Source: Gnetum montanum (Eukaryota; Streptophyta; Gnetopsida; Gnetales; Gnetaceae). From it: a stretch of DNA of 64,000 nt. The stretch lies in assembly GCA_015680685.1 (NCBI GenBank), contig MNCI01002227.1:658299-722298 (forward strand), written 5' to 3'. Below, piece by piece: positions 57,376 to 64,000 of this stretch (within the stretch, counting starts at the first letter, position 1; every line of letters begins with the position of its first letter). The position numbers and the translations under genes are program-made. Under the pieces are notes generated by a model, which was not told the origin of the DNA, did no database searches, and worked only from the letters and a program-made list of their open reading frames with translations.

Positions 57376-60140
57376 GCCTCCCAAGAGACCTAAAGCAGAA
57401 GGACCATCACAACCAAGGGGGAAAATACCTAGAGAAAGAGGTAGAGAACAACCTAGAGAACAAGTCCACCTACAAAGTAAGAGGCTTACTCTTATAGCAT
57501 CAATCAATCCACACCTATAATAAGGAAATCTACATAGGCAGAAGCTGATGCACCACTTGCCCCAGAGTAAGGATAGTGCCTCACACTCTCAATGAGTGTT
57601 CACAAGCCATTTAAGAGAAGTCCATTATGTCCACTATCATAGTGAAGCTAGAGCTTAGACCATTTATGGAGTTTGTGCTTGCTAAAGTCCATGAATAGAT
57701 ACAAGCCTCTCCTTTGTGATCCACTATTTCAAGCAATGGTAAATGGTATCTAGGGAAATTTTATCAGTTTTGGAAGAATAGACAAGATGTTGCTACTGTA
57801 AAAATTGAGGAAGTCACAGTGCCATACTTAGTAGAAGCAAAAGTAAAGGCACTAAATATTCCAAATGTCAGAGCCAATATTGCTCAAATATCTACAAGGT
57901 CTGACACCAAGGGAAAAAATTATGGTTACAAAGATCCTATGGAACCAGTGAGAAGAGGTACAACATATTGTCCATGGTTGAGATGATTTATTTAAATATT
58001 AGCACATATCACATATTCCCAACAAAAACACTCAATCAAATTTCCACCTATGCTGCCAGATGGAGCCCCTTCCTAATAGAGAAATTCCATGTCAATATTG
58101 CCCATGTGTTATTTTTGGATTTGAGGAGAAGAAAATAGGGAAATCGACTCTACCATTCCCTTGTATCATTAGAAGATTGTGTTAACAAGTAAAAATTTTG
58201 TACTGTACTAACGATGTTCTCTGCAAAGTCCAAAATGCCTCATATGCTAAAATCTCTAAACTAATGCCACAAAGAAGGACTAATTTGAGAAGCCAGTAGG
58301 CACTAAGGGAGCAGTAGGATCTACTCTAGTAGAAAACATTCCAGCCATAGGAATGGAACAAGTAGGATCAAGTGGATCAACACCGACTGTTAAAAAACCA
58401 TGAAAAAGTGCTCCATCAACACAACATGATTACAAAACCTCAATGAGTCATTTGCAACAGATTGCTGAAATCATAAGTTGGGGAAGCTGTGCAATCTCAA
58501 GCATGTTCAAAGTACGAGATAATCCCAAGAAGCTTACCCTATCAAGAAGACCTGCAAATGGTCAAGTCTCATTACAAGTAGTAAAAGACAAAGATTGGAC
58601 ACAATAGATTTTAGGAAACATTGCATCTTTCTAAGTAATTCTGGAAATAGGAAAAGAGGCAACCATAGTAGTAAAGCAACATCAAGATGCAATAGGAGCA
58701 ACATAGGTCATCACAAATCACATTAAAAATTCCTTTAATGTTTTTTTTGTGTCATCGACCAATATTACTAGAGAAAAAGATGTGCAAACTATAGTGAGAA
58801 CATTAATGACACCTGCATAGCATGAAGATATACTAGACAGACTGCTGCAAATAGGACAAGTCATGCAAAACTTCTTTGATATCACCAATGATATCACTAT
58901 AGTCTACTCTAAATTAATTTCAACATTGAGTAAATTGGTCATGGAAAAAACCAGGATGCAACACACTAAAAGTAAAGTGTAGAGGTTACAATAGAAATTG
59001 ACTACACTAAGAGCAAAATGACAAGACCCTGCACCATACATTATGCCTGACTAGTTAGAACAATTCAAAAATGAATAGATTGACCAATCAATGATCAAAT
59101 ATATATAAATGGAGATGGAACAAGAGAATCAGTATGGAATGCTTCAATGGTAGATGCCCAAACATACATCCAAGCCAAAGATAACTACAATGAAGCTGTT
59201 GAAAACATGAGGTTGAAAGATATAGATAAGAAAAAGAATGTACTAGAAGAAAGTATTCATAAACTAAGAGAATAATTTGCTAGAGTTAACCTCGACATCA
59301 GACAATTGGTCTAGGAAAATAGAATCCTATCAATGAAAGAAATTCATGCTATGCAGTATACATTAGTAAATGAACTTAATGCATGGTAAAATAAGACCAA
59401 GAAACATGAACAGTTGAAAGAGTACTTTAGAGACCAAGTGGACATTTACAAGCAAATTAATCAAAGGAGATCTAGATGGCCAAAGCTAAAATCACTTCCA
59501 TTACAACATAGGTATCTAATTGGTAGAACATCTTGGATAGCCTTGCCCACATACATCAAGCTTAAGTAAAGAATAAAGAATTGCAGATTGAAGATTTGAT
59601 AGAATACATGGGGTTAGCAAATCTTCAATATGCTAACTTAACCATGTTGACAGTAGGGAAGGCCTAGAACAAAACTAAAGTAGCAGGTGACTACAATTTA
59701 TTTAATGTATGAAAAAGAGTTTATGGATTATAAAGATACCAAGCAAAGACTTCACATAACAAACTCAAAACTCCAAGAAGTCAAAGATAGCTACAAGGAC
59801 TAAAAAGATCTAGTAGCAAATCTAACCATAAAAATGACATACTATATTAGGAACTAAAGAAAGTGGACAAGGCCTTTGAAGAAGAGTGAATGCAATTTGT
59901 AGCATGATATGTTAAAGCAAATAAGATGTTCCCACAATCGTCATGTTCTTGGGAAGTACTGACTTCAACTAACATCAATAAAGTTTCCTAGATTGTACAT
60001 GATCCAAGATAAGAAGAGGAAAAACTCAGTGTACTACCAAGCAGATACTAGTATCAAAAGCTTGATGATAAGAAAAAGAAGCTGATGAAGAACCATAACC
60101 ATGTGGAACTTCAACAAGACTACATCAAGCTTTGTCTTGT
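57376..60140 (+). pseudogene. Third ORF (ORF3) of element D, most complete copy
   Basis: ATG at 57376 opens MPPKRPKAEGPSQPRGK, then RERGREQPREQ: a basic, disordered N-terminus like a nuclear or nucleic-acid-binding tail. Near 57655 LRPFMEFVLAKVHE, then WYLGKFYQFW (57748), VKIEEVTVPYLVEAKVKALN, and a long charged middle. Toward the end are MGLANLQYANLTMLTVGKA (59610), DYKDTKQRLHITNSKLQEVK (59730), VDKAFEEE...MQFVA (59860) and KLDDKKKKLMKNHNH. The same blocks occur in E in the same order. Length is about 900 codons with many stops and shifts. A coiled-coil protein is likely; function unknown. Confidence 0.6.
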
Positions 60141-60353
60141 GTTTTTTTATTTCTTTTTGTCATATGTGTTAATCATGCACTACATGATAATTATGTAAAG
60201 ACCACTTGAACTACAATGTGGCATTCATGATAGAGTCAATCATGTACATATGTGTCATAATTTCAATGTTTATGTAACCCCACAAATTTGTAAAGAACTC
60301 TATCCTCCTTTTATTTTACCTCAAGAAAGAGTTTTTAGTTAGTCATGGAGGTA

Positions 60354-61201
60354 TGATAAAGTAGTTATTATGCAAAATCTATGATATTGTAACTCTACAT
60401 ATGTCATCATAGATACAATGTAGTGGATCATTGTCATGCCTATAAATATCATCCCACCATTGCATCGAAACAACAAGTTTTTACTAATCCTTAGCAAAAT
60501 TCTTACAGTTTTTTCTTTTTTTTTTGTAAAGTTAGAGTTAGAGTGAATGCCCAAAGTATGGTGAATTATATTTGTACAGAATCTTTATTCAAGTAGATTG
60601 TTCCTAGACACAATTCATAAATAACAATAAAGAACTAGATTGTTTTTCATCATTATAGCATTTCACTTAGCATAGTTTTACTTTTCCATAATGTTTACTT
60701 TGATTTAGTCATTTACATTTCCTAAGTCATTTAATATTCGAATGTCTATTACTAAGACGCATTAAGTATGACTTGTTTTGAGCATAAAGTATAATTATTT
60801 GGTGACTTTGCTTGATTTTCTTAGTTGTCAAGTTACTTGGTAATCCCTGTAACAATTACATTAGCCCAAGACATGTACAAAAAACTAGGAACAGATGCTT
60901 ATCATTATAGGATAGAATATATTTACATTTTCATTGTACGCGTCATTAGAATTTACATTCACTTCCATCATGCTTACAATTAGCATATTTCATGCCAAAA
61001 AACATCATTTCATCATATACCTCACTAAGAGTTATACCATACAATTTGCACCTTGCTAACTCAAAGTGGGAAGACAAAAATCATGGACTTAACATCAACT
61101 TTCTATTACACTTACATTGTCCATCCACGAATTAGGATCTAGTCATGCGTGAATACTTGTGACTTGTATGATTGAGTGTTGGAATACTCAACCACTCATC
61201 A
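60354..61201 (+). repeat. 3' LTR of element D (848 bp)
   Basis: Starts TGATAAAGTAGTTATTATGC after AGTCATGGAGGTA, ends CCACTCATCA. TATAAATA is at 60441-60448. It matches the 5' LTR along its length. Confidence 0.88.
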
Positions 61202-61206
61202 ACATT

Positions 61207-62140
61207 TCATACCAATGGCCCTCCCCATTTATGCATTTCTCCATATAAGTTATTTTTACCAACAGTGCTTTTTATGTTAATTTTTTGTATCCCTGCATTG
61301 TGTTATTAAAATAAATGAATAATCTATTATCATTGTCATGAAAAGCTTCTAGTTTGTCATCACTATGAAATAAAGATTGATAAAAATTTTCAATATCTTC
61401 AAAATACATAGTATAATATTTTTTCCCTTTCTTTGAAATCAATATCAAAAATATTTGGGATCTTTCTTTATGTTTAATAAACTAGTCTTTCTTTGTTTGA
61501 CTAATTTCCTCTTCTTAGTTTAAAATAACTTTTTATATGACTTGATAGTCTTTAGTGACTTCTAAGTAAATTCTAGCTATCTTACATTCTTCATCAAACT
61601 ATCGTTCGTTACTTGTATTTATTCTTTAGAATTATTTAGCATAGTTATTGTTAGAGCTTTTGTAAGACTCATACTTGCATCCAAAATCTATTGAATTTCA
61701 TTTTGAAAATCCTCCTTCATTTTTGCAATTATTTTGAGCACTTTGACATTTTGGAATATCTAATAGGTTGTGTATCTACTAATAACATAAAGTATAAAAG
61801 GACATGACAAGGTTCAATTATTTCTTCACCTACTTCAAAACATTTGATGTTCCTAACATTCTTTAAGCTAGAAAGAAAAAAATTGATACTAAAGCTAGGT
61901 CTTACAAAAGTAAAGCCACCTATTTTTGGATTTTATTGATGTCATTTAGAACTAATAAATCAATTCTTGTCCCTATTCTAACAAATTTTTTCCTTTGTGT
62001 TAAATTATATATCTTTACAACACTACTCCATTTTGCACTTTTCACATATTTTAAAAAGCCTTTAGGATTTCAGCCACAAATAGGGATTTGATCAAAGATA
62101 ATTTTAATATTAAAGTTACCACATAGATAATTTTTTTCTC
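61207..62140 (-). pseudogene. LINE endonuclease remnant (proximal half of the LINE split by element D)
   Basis: Minus strand, about 62140-61870: NYLCGNFNIKIIFDQIPICG, with GNFN standing for the G-D-F-N motif of APE-type endonucleases, then WSSVVKIYNLTQRKKFVRIG and TRIDLLVLND, standing for the S-R-I-D motif. The linker to RT follows (61870-61207), reaching the element D target site. The RT half is at 25690-26484. Both halves are on the minus strand, in the right order. Confidence 0.7.
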
Positions 62141-62804
62141 TTTGCATAAAACAAGCAAAAGTAGCAATATTCAATTTTTTTTATATCTAACAAATATTAT
62201 ACTTCTTATTGAAAAGGTTTTATATATTCAACTCTAATATGTTTTCTTATTTTCTAGCATGACATGCAATAATACCTTCTTGAATGAAAATATATAGAAA
62301 ATGGTATGGTACCTTTATTAATTTAGCACTGACCTAAAACTCAATGATTCTTGATACATTTTAAAGAGGAGTTAGTGGTTGTTGCACATTTCTACCATTC
62401 CATGGAGCAGTGATTTATTAAGAAAAATTTAGTTCAAAATTTTATTCTAAAATTTAAGGGTTAAAATATTACTGCATTAGCAAGAGTACACTTGCATCTA
62501 CAGTATCTGCAAGTCTATAAGATGCATACAATTTCAGATTTTGCAGTGTTGTGCTAGTAATTCATTACATTCAAAAGGAATGTTTAAGCTTATTCAGAGA
62601 CAAGGCTCAATTGAATTTGAGTGATAAAGATGCAACCATGGTTTTGAGAGTATTATCTTATGCAAAATACAAAATTCTCTTGAAAACATCCACTAACTAC
62701 ATCATGGATGATTCAAACTATTTTGAACTTAATGATGAATTCACAATAAAAAGGAAGAAGAATCAACATTCCACTTGCTTCAGTTGTTAGGCTTTTAAAA
62801 CCTT
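62141..62804. other. AT-rich stretch; one unidentified short frame
   Basis: The first part is probably the decayed 5' end of the LINE. An open frame at 62551-62790 (+) (MLVIHYIQKECLSLFRDKAQ...) was not recognised; it lies directly upstream of the GH3 fragment but does not resemble the preceding part of that enzyme. Confidence 0.35.
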
Positions 62805-63240
62805 ATGAAGAGCTTTACAATGATACATAGAACCCATGTCAATTACATTGGTTACTAATGTGGTGGATGGACAATTGAATGTCAAGGATTGAGTGGAAAA
62901 TCAACTATAAGAACTACAATTCTTAGTGAAATTATACCCACTATTGGCAAAAACATAAAGGTTGTTCTTGAGGAAAATCCAAATCCAAGTTATGTTAAGA
63001 AGCAAGGATTTTCATATGAAGTTGTTGTTCTAGGTAAGACTCCATATGCGAAGATGTTTGGCAACAATGATAATTTGACAATTCCTTTGGAAAGTGATAA
63101 AATCATCAAAAATTTCTGCAGTAGTACCAAATGTGTGGTGATCCTAGTATCATGGATGTTGATGGTTATTGAACCATTACTTTCGGTGATGGATTCTTTT
63201 GTTGCTACCTAGCTTGCTAGCACTGAAGGAAAAGGAGGTA
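62805..63240 (+). pseudogene. GH3 beta-glucosidase / exo-glucanase fragment (broken)
   Basis: The frame reads THVNYIGY, a stop at 62856-62858 where the family has Gln, then CGGWTIECQGLSGKSTIRTT; the family wording is G-Y-Q-C-G-G-W-T-I. Then VVLEENPNPSYVKKQGFSYE, VVVLGKTPYAKMFGNNDNLT (family: VVVGEPPYAE), CVVILVSW, VIEPLLSVMDSFVAT, a stop where the family has Trp, then LASTEGKGG (family: P-G-T-E-G-Q-G). This matches part of the C-terminal sandwich domain of plant family 3 glycosyl hydrolases, which trim cell-wall glucans. The catalytic N-terminal barrel is absent. It is a relic of a gene or of a captured exon. Confidence 0.8.
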
Positions 63241-63552
63241 TCATTAGCACGTTACACTATGCAGTAGTACATGGTGGCAACTAGCTGTGGGAGGCTACAA
63301 CCAAAGGTTGCTTACATTATGGGCAAAGTTACAATGTTGAGAGTTGAACATGAGACACCTTAAAAGATGACAAGGAATGTGTGTGGATGCATTAACATCG
63401 ACTACTTTATGCTATGGTAGCTCATGTCCTACATGCGGTCAATGGAACTACTCCTTGGTTGCCACAAAGTCTACACCGGTAGCGATGGTCACATGGTCTA
63501 CCATCATATGCCCTTTTCTCTCCCCTACCATAATGCCAAAGGCCTTCCTCGT
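63241..63552. other. Stretch between the GH3 relic and the LTR of element H; nothing recognised
   Basis: Moderately GC-rich, with short overlapping frames in two phases (63377-63618) but no recognisable domain. It may be the decayed remainder of the GH3 gene or of another insertion. Confidence 0.3.
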
Positions 63553-64000
63553 TGTACTGACCTAAATCATCGGTGTAAGGCTAGAAGGGAAAACAAACAC
63601 CGAAAGATCGTCAGGTAGACACAGCTGACCCTGCCTTCGCCCGAGGGCAAGCTGGAAAAGAAAACGAAGGTAGAGTTCCTTGGATAGTCTGCATGCAAAT
63701 CAACCAAGGACTTCCCCGAGCGTAAACTACAGCTTGCGCTGGAGTTATCGTAATTGATGTTTTAAAACATAAACAATGCGCACCAAGTGTAAACAAAAAC
63801 GTATGCAAAACGGTATTACAAACAAAACGTAAACTGAATGTAAATAGAGTAAACAATATAATGGCTGGCAAGTCAAGCACCAAGCCCCAGAGTGATGTGA
63901 TGTGTTTCAGGAGTGCTTGGATGCTAGGAGTCAAGTGTGCCCGAGCGCCCAAGGATTGCTGGTCTGAGTTTCCTAAGCCATCTGCCTTCAAAATTCCCAA
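63553..64000 (-). repeat. LTR of element H, same family as G (runs off the right edge)
   Basis: TGTACTGACCTAAATC at 63553 matches the low end of the G LTR (1064), and similarity continues for about 200 bases and in patches beyond. There is no primer site on the low side, so this is a 3' LTR whose internal part lies to the right, or a solo LTR. The five bases before it are CTCGT, the expected left target duplication. Short frames across it are not genes. Confidence 0.75.

Larger units (their letters stand above)
26485..61201 (+). mobile_element. Element D: oldest Athila/Tat-like element, about 13.2 kb after removing nested inserts
   Basis: LTRs at 26485-27351 and 60354-61201 bracket a primer site (27353), gag (27495-28652 plus 34418-35510), protease, RT and RNase H (35760-38302), integrase (54005-55220), a purine motif (55191), a third ORF (57376-60140) and a polypurine tract (60341-60353). 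Element C interrupts gag and element E interrupts the stretch between RNase H and integrase; removing both restores domain order. It lies in a LINE, with near-matching GCATT/ACATT duplications. Confidence 0.9.

Noticed and set aside
63611-64000. Minus-strand 129-codon open frame at the right edge
   Set aside because: It lies within the LTR of element H and is matched by non-coding LTR sequence in G.

Overview
This looks like intergenic DNA from a large, repeat-swollen seed-plant genome. A gymnosperm is my best guess, from old, heavily decayed and deeply nested retrotransposons with only one intact host gene in 64 kb, but the sequence alone does not settle the species. About nine tenths of the window is transposon. 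The host-like items are one intact RING-finger gene (23644-24279, +), one tRNA-Gln(CUG) gene (21892-21963, -) and a broken GH3 beta-glucosidase fragment (about 62805-63240, +).

Left block, 1-21255. A Ty3/gypsy chromovirus (here B, +) ends in a 3' LTR at 20393-21255. Two other elements sit inside it. Element A (+, 8803-18963) splits its RNase H from its integrase, with a perfect GTTAT target duplication. Element F (-, right end at 7293) cuts B upstream of RT. F is itself cut inside its 3' LTR by element G (-, 1-2718, running off the left edge).

Middle, 21256-25690. A decayed tandem array leads into the tRNA gene, followed by the RING gene, whose last exon segment is duplicated just downstream of the stop codon.

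Right block, 25690-64000. A LINE (-) was split by element D (+, 26485-61201; RT half on the left, endonuclease half on the right). D was split twice more: by element C (-, 28653-34417, target duplication ACTGG) in gag, and by element E (-, 38303-54004) just before integrase. E in turn carries a 3.06-kb unidentified insert (41930-44992). The GH3 fragment and an LTR of the same family as G (from 63553) close the window.

A, C, D, E and F form one superfamily. They share a tRNA-Asp-type primer site, the F-M-D-D reverse transcriptase signature where it survives, LTRs of the form TGATGA...TCATCA and a GGGGG-type polypurine tract. They look like the Athila/Tat side of Ty3/gypsy. Copies range from nearly complete (A, D, E) to pol-less (C, F). 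D, E and F also carry remnants of a third reading frame downstream of pol, which encodes a long, charged, probably coiled-coil protein. This shared ORF, a purine-rich motif conserved at the end of pol, and short palindrome arrays at the start of U3 are the most interesting unexplained features.
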